64,000 bases of DNA. Source: Pipra filicauda (taxonomy: Eukaryota > Chordata > Aves > Passeriformes > Pipridae). The stretch spans positions 660,781 through 724,780 of the forward strand of contig NW_024104356.1 of assembly GCF_003945595.2 (NCBI RefSeq), in the 5' to 3' direction. This document shows positions 23,401 to 35,473 of this stretch, piece after piece. The position numbers and the translations under genes are program-made. The notes beneath the pieces are model-generated. The model had not been told where the DNA came from. It searched no databases and saw nothing but the letters and a program-made list of their open reading frames with translations. How positions within the stretch are numbered: the first letter of the stretch is position 1; every line of letters starts with the position of its first letter.

Positions 23401-26400
23401 TACAGTAGAGACAATAATGGCTACAGGTGCACAGGCTGTCTTGCTGGGAGGAATAAAACTGTGATTGTTTAACGTCTGACTTTTCTCACACAGTTACAGC
23501 CTTTAGATTCGAGCTATATTTTGCACATACCTCAGACTTGGATTGTTGGGGGTTTTTTATACTCCAAGAGTCTAATTCTAAAAAATGCAGGCTCTAAAGA
23601 CCCATTGTCAAATGAAACACATATGCCTTGTTTGATTTGTTTTTCCTCTCTTGCAATATCAGCTTTCACTACAGAAATGCAGACAACCCCATGTTTGGGT
23701 AGAGAAATGAAACCACCAGCACACGCAGGATGTCCAGGTGCCAGCCCAGGCTCCCAAAACCCCAATCCCAAAACAGGAACTTTTGTGCGCACTTCTGAAA
23801 ACCTGGACATCCCTGTAAACATCTCTCCATTCTGCAGGACTTTATACTGTTGCTTTTTGCTTTGGCACCTGATCACAGTTCTGCTGTGTCCTTCTGGGAC
23901 TTTCCTGGTCTCTCAGACAAGAATAACAACAACAAATCCAACAAGCCAACCAAAGAGAGAGTCTGAACTTTCTCCTGGAGAAGATAGTATGGCTATTCCT
24001 CGATTTGCCTGCCAGCTGCCTCCTGTCTCAGAAATGAACTCCTCTTCCTTCTGCTCCCCAAAGACACACCACGCTTGCTTGTGACACAACTGCCATTAAC
24101 CACATCCACCTGCCAGGGTGACTCTATTTCCTTACAAAGGACACAGCATCTGAGCCGAAGGTGGGACAGGAGGGAAGCCCAGCAGTGTCTAGCAAAAACT
24201 TCCTGCAGGGTTTTCTCTCCACCAGAAAAGCTGTAGGTTCATTCTGATCAGGAAGTAACTCAGGACTTTTTCTTGTGAAAATGCTGGATCATTTTATTAT
24301 GTTTATACCCAATATTTCATTTTAGGGAGAAAACCGATTGCCCCAAAAATTGTTGTGGTTTCCTGCCATGAAACACTGAATTATGTCTTCCTTCATACTC
24401 AGAAAATTAAAACATATATTTAAACACTAACCTTTTCTATTTTGCTGGGAGGGGGGAAAAAGTGTGGTAAAAATCAGGTTAAGAAGAACTTTATTTTTTC
24501 AAACAAAGAGTGGTATGTTATGGCAAAATGGATTTTTTTTTATTATTATTTTTTAAAGGAAAAAAATCTCTCCCTCAACTCCTTTGATTTAGGGAAATAC
24601 TGAGTTTCAACAGATTTATCTTTTGTAAGTGTCTCCAGGTTAACTGCCTCTGGACTTTGCTCTTTTGCACCTCTCCAGGAAGAAAATAAATCCTGTCAGT
24701 TTTGCTTCTAGGCTTGTAGGGACCAGCAATAAAACTTTCCAAACCATCTTGGTGGCCTGGGAACATAAGCTCTCCATCCACTCCCTGGGCTGAGTATCCA
24801 GAGTTCTCTTTTGACCATTTTCCTTGTATTCTTGTAACTCCTGCTACGTGCTGTTCACAGCAGCTCTGTAAGAGATGACACTAGTGCTGATTTCATGTAC
24901 TTTTTCTCTCCATCTCTTGCCTTAAGGTCCAAATTCCCATCACAGTTTTCCCTGTGGATGAAACAAAATGTCTTTGTTGTGTGTGAGAAGAGGCATCCTC
25001 GTCCTCCCGCCTGCACCGTAGTGAGAGCCGGGGTCTCTTCAGCTGCCAAGTTTTCTCAGAGCTTTTAGGAATGTAGCATTGCTGGTAGCCATGCTTGTCT
25101 CGCAGATGGGAGGCAAACCAGGACTCAGAAAGTCCTGGGAATGGCACAGACAGAGGGACACACACACAGCCATGCATGCACAGAAAGAGCCAGGTAGCAC
25201 AGGCTTTGTTTCTTTAGGAAACAAGGCTTAAAACAACCAGTAAAACCCATGCACCCAGTGTAAATCATACAATAGCATTCACTCATGCCAGGATTTCTGA
25301 ACCTGTTTTTAGAGCATTATGCTTAGGCCCAGCATTAGCTGAGGGTCTTGTTGCTCATCTGAAACCATTAAGCTGTTCCCCTTGTGAACTCTAATCAACA
25401 TCTGAACCCGTGTATCCTCAGCATAATGTGTCACCTTCCCCACTCTTGGGAAATGAAGCCCTCCAACGAGTGCTGAGGGGATGAAATATGGATTGCAGAT
25501 GTTGAACCAAAAAAGGGCTCAGAAACAAGTTTGTGGAGCTGAAATACAACTTCCAAAACCTGTTTCCCTCTAACATTTCAGTCAGCTGTTCAACAAGTCT
25601 TTGGGGGGAAAAGGACTGCTGTTTCTTCCCTTCTTTTCCTCTCCCTTTTCAATTTTGTATTTTTGGACAGTTTTTTATTCTCTTTTATCTCTAATTATTT
25701 ATACTCTGTGCTTTAACATCAGCATACATTTTGGAAGTCATCTCCAAAGTTTAGTTTTGTCATTGCTTGTTGAAATGTGGGAACCTGAAATAGATCTGCT
25801 GCGGTGCAGGCAGAGAAAGTGCTGGGCTCTTCCAGACCCTATGCATTTGTTTACTTTAACTTAAATTCGTCTTTTGTAGGGAATAATTCTAGTGGACACT
25901 GAAGGACACATCTGGGCATGCGTTGCACGCATCCAGGGCAGGAGAAGGCTCCTGAGCTGGTCAGGTGTTTCCACTCATACAATCCAAAAGCAGGACTCTA
26001 GTTGAAGGCATTTTGAGCAGAACAGGCTCTGGAGCCCAAGCAAGTCATTAGCAGTCTTTCAACTGACTTTGAAGCAGGTCTCTGAGACCCAATCTGTTTT
26101 ATATGGTGGAATGTGGAAAAACAACCACTGCAGCTAATAAAAAGAAGGGGAACAAAACAATACTCCTGTGCGCCTGCCAACCCTGGCTTCTCCTGCCCCT
26201 TTGGTGCCTGCAACTGGCCAGACTGCACCCCTTCCCCACTTGACTCCTGTAATTTTCTGACCAATTTAAGTATGACCTGTAACTTCCCTTTTTACATCAC
26301 TCATGAATTTGAATGCCTCCTAATTTTAGTTGCACCTTATAAATCCAGTGGAAGTGATTGTGTGATCATAAAACCTTGGACTGGTTCCCAGAGGAGCTAC

Positions 26401-27936
26401 TCTGGTTGTGAGCAATACGCCTGACACCAAAAATGGATCCCTTTGGGACTAATGCACAGGCACACACCCTGCACACTCTATACATGAGGACATACTCACG
26501 CACACCCACATGAGCTAAAGCTACAACAAAACCTGAAGCAGGAGGTATGAACCATGACTGCACACATGAAGCTTCCATATCATACACATGTTTTTTCACC
26601 TCTCTCCATTTCACAGCCAGATCTCTCTGGACAACTTCACACCTTTGTAAATAAAGAGCATTTAAAAATAGCTCTCCTGAAGGCTCGCCTGAATGAAAAA
26701 GATCAGGGCTGAGGGCTGATACGGATCAGAGGAGTGGAGGGAAAAGGCACTGCCCTTCCAGCCTCGTGGCCTGCGACACACACAGAAGTGTCAGTAGTCG
26801 GTGCAGGTAGCTGGAGGCTGATGTTTATTTTGGCACCTGCCAAGGTGACTTTGTTGTTGGGATCTGGGCTTGGCCAGCAAACTGTGCTGGTAGGACAGCA
26901 TCCAGACTAATGTAATAAGCCGTGTCTTGAGGGAAGCCAAAAGAAAAGACAAAAAAGACCACACACAACTTGGGGTTGGTGCCTGGATTTTACAGGAGGT
27001 TGGGGGGGGCGGTTCTTTTTTTTTTATTGGTTTTTTTGTTTTGGTTTGTTTTTTTGTTTTAAACTACTGTCCTTATTTTTCTCCTTTTTGTGAAAATACT
27101 TAGGGACTTGGGAAAAGATTTGAGTCATTATGAAAATGTAATTCTATCTCATGATACAGCTGTAGTGAACCAGGGCAGCTAGATCTGGGGGAGTCAGCAA
27201 ATCAGGCTCTCTGATTAGGAAGCAGGGAGGCCTTTGGTCAAATTTAATAGAAACAGATTTGTTATATTTGGAACATTTTATCAGAGAACATGTTGTCTCT
27301 TTAATGTTTTGTATCTGCTTGTCAGGCACTGGGACACTTCCCACAATAAGAGCAGGCTCTCAAGAAGACTCAGAGATGTGGCTGGGTGGGGGAAAAGGAG
27401 CTGTTAAGATGATTTCTGGCTATCAGAAAACTTTGTCCAGGCTGAGAGGAAAGGCTAATGTCTACATAGTATGCGTTGCCTGTAGGAATCTCTCTCCCTC
27501 CAATAACATAGGGGAAAAAAAGCCTTTTACTTGTCTCATCTGTCAGCTAAAATCAAAGCAAAACACACCTCATGATATTTACAGGTTAGGTTTTAGACAA
27601 CTGGCTAGTCTCTCTCCTCCCTGGTGAACCACTGCTATTGATTTAATGAGCTTTAATGCAGCAAATAAACAGTAAAAGTCAGCCCAGCTAAAACCATCAA
27701 AACCACTGGGAAATCCTCAGGTCTTTGCAGTGGTGTTGCCAGCCTGTACAATGATGGACAGAGACTCTCTGCCAGTCCAGTTCAGGGGCAAATAAGAAAA
27801 GATTTGCACAGCACTTAGCTCTAAGTGACTGTCTATGGAAAGCAGAAATAGCAAAGGAGACAGTGAGGCAGTGTAATTTTAAATTATTCCAGAAAGTTAT
27901 AATTTCCCTCAATTCTTTACTCAAGAGTCTCCATCT
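20441..27936. other. Non-coding stretch
   Basis: It contains a tandem duplication at 21954-22015, A/T-rich and T-rich runs near 24531-24560 and 27012-27060, and a GA/GT-rich purine patch near 21318-21352. ORFs up to 187 codons (23521-24084) and 180 codons (21488-22030, minus) have no recognisable protein features. No gene recognised. Confidence 0.4.
21954..22015. repeat. 31-bp tandem duplication, two copies
   Basis: Units 21954-21984 and 21985-22015 are 30/31 identical (GAGCAG against GAACAG) and both contain AGTCACCAGTGCCTT. The abrupt edges and low divergence suggest a recent slippage event. Confidence 0.85.
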
Positions 27937-28110
27937 GAAATACTTTGGACAGTTTTGGGCTCCCAGTATGAGAGAAATTTAGAGCAGGTGAAGAGGAGTC
28001 AGTAGAGAGCCTCTGAGGTGGCTGGAGGGCATGAACACAATGTCCAAAGAAGGGCAGAGGCAGGAGGTTGGGCTTGAGATGTCCACCAGCTTCAGAGCAG
28101 AAAGGGCGGG
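27937..28110 (+). mobile_element. Diverged CR1 LINE fragment, sense
   Basis: TTTGGACAGTTTTGGGCTCC followed by a 'gtcagtagagagcctctgaggtggctgga' segment matches the CR1 order '..ttttgggcccc..agagagtccagcggagggc..gatgattagggggctgga'. Heavily diverged, no intact frame. Confidence 0.6.
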
Positions 28111-31100
28111 CTGGTGAACATCCTTTAATAGGAAGAATCTATCTTCCCAGACCCCAAAAATCCCGTTGGATAGATTGTGCTGGATTCCACTGGAGAACTT
28201 CCAAAAGGAGATTTTTCTTGTCTGATTCTCTTTTGGTTGTCTGTTATGACAGACCTTCATGGAGTCTATATCTCCTATGTCTCGATCTTGTGTTTAGCCA
28301 GGAGCAATCTCTCAAGACTTGCCATCCACTCTGATCTCACAAACTACAGGAGGCCTCCTGTGAAAACTTCTTTGAGTAGGAAATAAATCTGATGAGTAAC
28401 TGCGACATTTCCTTAGAAAACAAAACTAAGCTAAATGTGGAAAAACAAAGTGTTTCACCTCACAATAGAGAGTATCCACTGTAAGGAGCTGCTTTGTTAT
28501 CAGTTTATTTTAGAGAGCAGATTTCCAAAATGGAAAGACCTTGACAAGTTCTTCTTTATACAGTTACATCTGACAGCAGAGGTGTCAACTGAATCTTTCA
28601 GTATTTTACTCCTGAGGGGCTCCATCACCTTCAGACACAAAGCACGGGACTTCTCTTGAAGTTTGGGACTTTCTCCAACCTGCAGATGAAATTGCCTGCT
28701 GGATTCTTAATACCATATATGAAGAGACAGATAGTAAAAACTTTCCCTTCCTTCTCTTTCCTGTCTATTTTTATCTGAGTAGTCTGAAAAGTCCATCGCC
28801 TGAAGGTATAAAAAAGGTTGGTGATAAAACTGTGTGTATTTCCATCTGTTGTTGTTTCTTGCACTCAGACATTCTGCCTGTTCAGAGTTAATTGTACGTT
28901 GGCTTTACTTCTCATAAAGGACCCAAAGGACCTTGACCTTTGGCACTTACACAGGTTTTTTACTGTGGTCTTATGCACATAGATTATGCAGCCTGTGTGG
29001 AAAGGAAGTAGTTTTCTGAACCTGACTTCGGAAGTCATGAACTCCAGCGCATGGACTGGGATATAAGGAGACCCTAGGAATTTAGCATTTCCATCTCATT
29101 TTGCAACACGAGTATCCCCATTCTGATACAAAACACCTACAGACTTAATCTACCCTTGGGTGAAATGAATTCTCTCATAACTGTAGCTTAGCCCAAATAA
29201 TTGTATGTGCTATAGACACTTGACACAGTGGGGTAGATTTAATAAACCGGAGCTGTATAGACCATTCCTGTGGTTTAGCTTTAGAACCTCTCTATCGAAA
29301 ACTTAGGAAATGAAGAGTTAAAAAGGAAATCCACATGTGTTTATAGCCAAACGGACTATAATGAACGTGTGAAATGAATTACCAAGAAAAGCCTTTGGTA
29401 AATTATGGTTTAAGCATAAAGGCCAGTCAAAAAAAAAACAGGTTGAATGAGAAAATGAAAGACATAAAGTTCAGAGGGCGACAGTTACAGGCAGCTGACA
29501 GGCTTGTCAGAACCAGCATACTTCTTCTCTGCAGTGACTCACGGTTTTCATCTCTGTTACCATGTGTGTCCTCTCAGAAAGAGAGCAGACCACCTATGCG
29601 ATGCTGAGCTTTCCCTCCACGTGCATAGAGATGTGCCCATACATTTATAATCAGAAAGCTGTGTGGTCTAGGATTTCAAGGGGGAAATAAAAGTTGGATT
29701 CAAGATCCTGAGTTTTAATCCCAGTGGTTCCCAAAGGCTCATTGCACCAAACCTGAGAAAGTCACTTGCTTGTATCTGCAATTAAGGAATATGAGACCTT
29801 TGGGGAACCATGTTTTCTAATGAGTAGATCTTTCTTGTTTCCTTGCTTATTTCTGACAAGGATAATAAATACAAAATGGGCCTATTTAGATAGTCCATCT
29901 CTATGTTTCCATTCATTCACTTCTTTGTTTTCTTGCTTTGTCAAGTGGTCCAGGCTACAAGTAGGAAAATATTTTAAGAGATGCCCAGCTTCATGTACAA
30001 AACTTCTACCTGAAGATTTGGCTGCTGGTCCTTGTGAGTCAGTCCCAGACCTTAAAACTACCACAACCACGTACCTTTACCTTACTTGCCTGACTCTCCT
30101 GAAATCAATCAGAGCTGCTTACCCAAAGTCCTGACCTCCTTGTTGTTGCTGATGGCTAAAAATTTGTGCAAGTCCCAAAAGAAGCAGGATAAAAGACATT
30201 TGTTACCCTTTCATGCTAAGGTAATCTTGTTCCCCTTAGGTGCTTTCTCTAGGCTAGTTTTGAATAGCTGAGTAATAAGAAATTTTCATCCCTGCAGATT
30301 ATAAGGCTGCAGACTGATGGCATCTTCTTGTCTTGGCTTAGCAATGTAGTCAAGACAGTCCAAACTGTCTTTACATCATTTTCTTGAAACTGATGGCCTC
30401 CAGAAATGTACAGGTGGCTTCCCTGGCTGACATGCATTGGAGGCTCCTGGGCATGCTAAGCCTCGTAGTATGTAAGAGTCACTGGAGGCAGAGATGGTGC
30501 CAGGCTTGTATTTGTATTGGAAAGGACAGTTGTTTCTCAGGGCACTCTTTTGTATCATGCAAAATATAAATTTCTTCAAAATTTCCAGCCATGGAAGGAA
30601 GAAAGTTTTTCCAACTGAAAACATGAAAACTTTCCATTAAATGCCAGATTGTGTGATACAAAGCACTGATGGCCCTCTGGCCACAGCTGCTTCTGTTTAG
30701 TCATAGTGTGAGCAAAAAGACACTCAAATAACACATTTGCACTGGAACAGCCCTTGCTCTAACTTGCGTTACTGCAGCTGGACTCACATCAAAACCCAAT
30801 GCACCGTGTGGAAAGCAATTACCCACTGCAAAATGGTGGAATGAAAAGCACTCTTCAATATCCCCTTTCTTAATGGTGCTGAACCAGATCCGGCAACCCA
30901 ACAAAATACTTGAGACTCTTTCTCTCTCCCCCTCCTCCTCTTTCTTTCCCTCTTTTCCTCTGTTTTCAGCTGCATTGCAAGATCCATCAGGCATGCTAAG
31001 CTGAGAGCAATTTTACCAGAGCTTTTATCGTCCCATCCAGGTTCTTGACTGGCCTGGCAAGACTTGTGTAACTCCTTGTAAAACTGTGAGGATTCTGGTT

Positions 31101-32609
31101 AGGGGCCACATTGCACTAATTTACAGGACATAAACAGATATTGTGAGACCAACCATGAGATATGGGGAGGATTCAGCTAAGCTTCTTGAACAGACTCTGT
31201 GGCCCAGCTGGTGGCCAGACGTAACCCGGACACATAGTTTTGAATCTGGGAAGGGATGAGTCGGGGAGCTGTGGGAGCAAAGGTCTGCAGAACCCATGGC
31301 AGAAAAAAACCGCTATGTGAAGCCTTTTATAAGAGATGAGTTGTTAGAGGTCCCATTTCACAAAACAGGTGCTTGTTTTTCTTCAGCAAAACACATACAT
31401 GAGAAAACAAATTGCTGCAGACCAAAATGACAGTCTTGTGATACAAAAGAGGGAGTTTGCTGAAACAGCTTTGCATCGTCAAGTGCGTCCAATGGTGTGC
31501 CTTATTTGGGAGATGCAGCCTGTCAAGTTCAAGTGAATTAGATCATTGATTTTCTGATGCAGGAAGCACAGCAAGATTTCCCAGCAGCCAGGAGGGTGGT
31601 TTGTTTGGGTTGGGTTTTTTTATTATTAGAATTCATGTTTTTCCTTGCTGATAAAATTTATGTCAGAATACAATGGCATTTGTAATCCAAATAATTTATA
31701 GCCTCTTTTTTTTTTCAATTGTTCTCCTTATTTTGTTTCCCACCTTCCTATGGGAAAGGACCCCACGTTTGGAGTAAAACATCTCCATTCAGTGGCTTGG
31801 GGTTTTCTTTTGCCACCTTTAATACTATATGTCACCTACTAGCAGGCTAGAAAGCTAGTACCCTATCAAAAACCTATACCTCATTCTAGATGATACATAA
31901 TCCCAAATGAAAAGGAGTTCCTTCCTCAGAGAGGTTGCTATTTACCCCCACAATAAAAAATGCAATATAGATGAGCACTAACAGAGCAAAGAGGACACAG
32001 AATTAGTACTCCACATGGAGAGATATTCAGGTCACCCAATTTCAGACACTGCCCCTTGTTGTCCTGCCTTTCTGTCATCTCAGCATGGCCCATGACAACA
32101 CTCAGATTTCCCATTCCATAGTAATTGCTGGTTTGCCAAGAGTATAAGTCTTGATGTAGTCTTACCCCAAAGGGCAACACTTGTAACACACCAACCCATG
32201 TGGCACACCGACCCCATGAGTGCAACAGAGTGTGTGCCACCCACTACAAGTGATAACCTGGGGTGGCAATTTGCAGAACACACAAACTTATCCCCACCAG
32301 CTGGTGAGTGGACTGGTGAGTATGAAGTGGATCTGCTTTTTCTGAGCTGCTGTGGTGGCTGGTCAACACCAGGGGTATCTCCCCACTGAGAAGTGACTGT
32401 GTGATGCTTAGGCAGGGCCAGCACCAATAAAGAGCTGTGGAAGTTGCTAAAGGCATTTTAAATGAGCGGGACATGAAGAATATATCTCTGCACTCGAGAG
32501 GTGGATACTCAGCAGTTTTGGGGACAGGCACAGAGTAAAGAAGAGGAGCTGCGTCTCAAAAGCTGCCATTGAGAAGCCCTGTTGTAGTGAGTGCACAAGG
32601 ACTTGGGGG
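28111..32609. other. Non-coding stretch
   Basis: Apart from the MIR-like relic near 29.7 kb, a CT-rich tract near 30907-30960 and T-rich tracts near 31614 and 31707, nothing was recognised. Confidence 0.4.
29697..29770 (+). mobile_element. MIR-like SINE relic, sense
   Basis: 'tcctgagttttaatcccagt' followed about 30 bases later by 'gagaaagtcacttgctt' matches the core order of MIR-type SINEs ('gggttcgaatcccggctctg..gggcaagttactt'). Short and diverged. Confidence 0.45.
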
Positions 32610-32610
32610 A

Positions 32611-32800
32611 GGATTAAAAGGAGAGCCTGCTGGGAAAGCAGAAGGCGCTAGCGAGAAGAGCAGCGAACAAGCGCGCTAATTGCAAGAGCAGCAAGGAAAA
32701 TATGACAGGGAAAAGAGTCAAGGGGAAGCCAGAGGGGCCCCATCAGCCTGCTGCTTTGTCGGGTGCAAATGGTTTCAGCAGAGGCAGCTCACAGCTGTAG
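32611..32800 (+). promoter_or_regulatory. Promoter-like CpG cluster with short ORF
   Basis: A TATA-like ATTAAAA (32613) is followed by a cluster of five CpGs in about 45 bases (GGCGCTAGCGAG through AAGCGCGC, 32643-32677), then an ATG at 32702 opening a 32-codon ORF (MTGKRVKGKPEGP..., basic and Gly/Ser-rich) that ends at 32800. The surroundings are CpG-poor. Spacing from the TATA-like box to the CpG cluster fits a start site near 32645. No convincing donor follows, so a coding role is doubtful. Confidence 0.2.
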
Positions 32801-34017
32801 GGAGCAGGTGCAAGGGCAGACGGATGCTGCCCTGAACCTGGGGAGAAGGCTGTAGGCAGGAAGGAAACTGGTTTTCCCAAGCTCCAAACAACAGCACGCG
32901 AAAGAGGGAGAAGAAAGGAGAGCAACATTCAGACAGAGGAGAAACAGTTCTGTCACTCTCCACTTCAGGAGCATGATGGGCAGATGAAAGATGAATTTAC
33001 TTCAGCCAGTCCTGTCAGATGTTTCTGAGCTATGGGACTTATCAGCTGTCAGAACAGAAAAGAATAAGCTAAACAAAAAGCTTTCACAACCCTCATTCCC
33101 AAATCTGTGCGTCATAGTGTGCCACAAAAAATGATTTCTGGTTTTTTCTTTTTCTTTCTTTTTTTTACCCCCTTTTCTCTGCTACTACTAAATACTTTTT
33201 CCTTTCTCTCACTGGACAGCTGGAGAGAATCCAGACGGCTGCTGTTTTTGTGCCTGCACAGTGAATGCAATGCGGGGATGCTTATAGGTGGCTTTCCAAG
33301 TAGCCAAACACAATGGTAGCAAGGGGCAATGTGTGTGGGGAGCAGAGAGCTTTCTCTGGACTGAAATGGCAGAGGCAATGGCAGTGTGGGAATTCAGGGC
33401 TTCCTATCTCTTCATTCTTCCTTTATCTACCTCAAAACCTTCTGCTTCTCTTCCCCTGTGCCACCTCCTTTCAAGGGCCAGCCTGTTCAGATGGGTGCCA
33501 CCACACAAAGCCCGGATGTCTCTGCACAACAGTCTCCCTGTGGATTCAGCTGGTGGCTTGTTCTAATTAATTCCTTTTAAGCTGGAGTCTGGAGGTAATT
33601 GTCAGTCCAGATACTCTTGACTAGCTCAGATGAATACTCAGTACTGGGCTGGAAGAAAAGGAGGTAAAAGGAGCTCTGCTGTGACAGATCAACACCCCAC
33701 TGATGCCCCCAAATCAACAAGTAGATTGAGTACTGAGGACTCCTGAGGACTCTTGTAATTGACTTATCTGATGATCCAGTGAAGTGTCATCTCTGCAACA
33801 GAGGCCTGGGGCAGGTTGCTGGGGAATAGGACTTGCACGGAGTTGTCCTTCCCTTGCACGGTTCATGTCTCAGCAGAAAAATCTCACACAAGAACCTCTG
33901 AACCACAGGCTGCTGAGACTTATAATCATTCCTGACTCTTCTGATAGCATTTTAAGGTTATTTTCTAGATTAGCCCTCACTGAGTGTCCAGGAGAATCTG
34001 AGTAGCAGGGTTCAAAG
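32801..34017. other. Non-coding stretch
   Basis: Purine-rich to about 32945, T/C-rich near 33140-33210, otherwise nothing recognised. Confidence 0.4.
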
Positions 34018-34078
34018 AGCAGAAACGCTTAACAGCTTGACCCAATGGGGAGCCTGGCTTGAAGAAAGAAATCAAACC
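34018..34078 (+). repeat. 61-bp direct repeat, copy 1
   Basis: This 61-bp block, starting AGCAGAAACGCTTAACAGCT, is repeated at 35413-35473 with 59/61 identity. Flanks do not match on either side. In one frame it reads AETLNSLTQWGAWLEERNQT, and both differences between the copies are silent in that frame. Confidence 0.9.
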
Positions 34079-35412
34079 TCACATTCTTTATCCACCAGAC
34101 ACAAAGGGGTAATGCTTCCTTCCAGTTTATCATGGCTTTATGGATTACTAAGCATCAGCTAAGCTACTATATCAGTCTACATCAGCAGTCTCAGTATAAT
34201 AAACACAAGGGAATGTGGTAACCTATGTAAAAGAAGGATCTCAGATAAGCTGTGTTACCCTTTGCTTGGTTCAGGCCAACAGTAAACACCCAGGTGGTTC
34301 CTTTAGCTCTGCTGATGCCTGGTAACTTGCCATGCTCTTTATCATTTGATTATGACCATCACACTCACCCTGTGGACTTGGTTGACAAGTTTCCTTCCTT
34401 GTTTTTCTCTGCATTTTGGCTGTCTTCATATCCTGTCCCTGGTTTGTTTCTGTCAATTCTTTAAACAGCTGCTGGGTTCTGCTCCAGAGGTGGCTGCATT
34501 CCAGCAGTGGGGAATGTGACTCCTGACATATGGGAGAGCTGGTGCCGTGTGTCAGGAGCTGTGAAGCTGAGAGATGTGACACATCCATGTCAGCTTGTCA
34601 GCACTGTGCAGCCCCAGAAGAGGTCCCAGTTTGGACATCCATTTTATTATCTTCATGTACTTCAGCTTGGTTTCTAGCAACAGTTCCTTGTGTTCATTTC
34701 CCAGCCTTTAACTTGAGTCATGCCATCTGAAAATCTCAGCAGTTGCCGTACACTGAATAGGCTTCACACATGAAATCCCATGCTGGAAATGACTCTCAGT
34801 CATCAACTGCAAGCAACACCAGAGAACAGAGCTGCTGAGTGTGATACTGGTGTCAAGTATACAAGCAGCTGGGATGCTCTTTGCTTTCCCCATGCTGTGT
34901 TAGGAAGGGTCATGCTGCATTTGCCACGCTAAGTTGGGTCCCCATTTTCAAAATATTTTCTGGGCTTCTCAGGAATCTCCCTCTGGCTCCCTCAGTTATT
35001 GGCAGGTGCTTCACCACATCCCTCTTCTTTCTCTCTTGCGGTCAGCTGGTGCCAATGCCCTCCACAAACAAGGGCATCTTCACCCATTCACTGCTGCCCC
35101 TTGCGTCCAGCAGGTTCCAATGTGTCTGAAGCCTCCTCTGCTTTTTTTCCCAGAACAGAAACAGGATGTTGGCTGTGCAAAAAAGCATCTGTGGGTTTGC
35201 TGCGTTCATTTTTTTCTCTGCTGCTTCACAAGCCGTCATCTGACCACAACTCAATTCCTTTCATGTCATTACTGACCAGTATCAGTATCACGAACTCCAA
35301 AACTCCACAGCCTACTCACACGCTGTGGACAGTGATGCTACTAGCATAGAATAACATTCCAACATGGAGAGGAAGCTGAGAACATGGCAGAAAAGCTGAA
35401 GTCACTGTATCT
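34079..35412. other. Non-coding stretch between the 61-bp repeats
   Basis: No retroviral or transposon sequence is visible between the two copies, so they do not look like terminal repeats of an element. Short ORFs only. Confidence 0.4.
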
Positions 35413-35473
35413 AGCAGAAACGCTTAACAGCTTGACCCAGTGGGGAGCCTGGCTTGAAGAGAGAAATCAAACC
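35413..35473 (+). repeat. 61-bp direct repeat, copy 2
   Basis: Second copy, 1,395 bases downstream of the first. Here the shared frame can be read from an ATG at about 35384 through the repeat to a TAG near 35503 (39 codons). The link to a real protein is unproven. Confidence 0.9.

Noticed and set aside
23521..24084. 187-codon + strand ORF, the longest in the window
   Set aside because: Composition gives no domain, signal or membrane pattern; no splice or promoter context; overlaps a 114-codon ORF on the other strand.
34018..35473. Idea that the two 61-bp repeats are LTRs or terminal repeats of one element
   Set aside because: They lack TG...CA ends and target duplications, and the DNA between them shows no element sequence.
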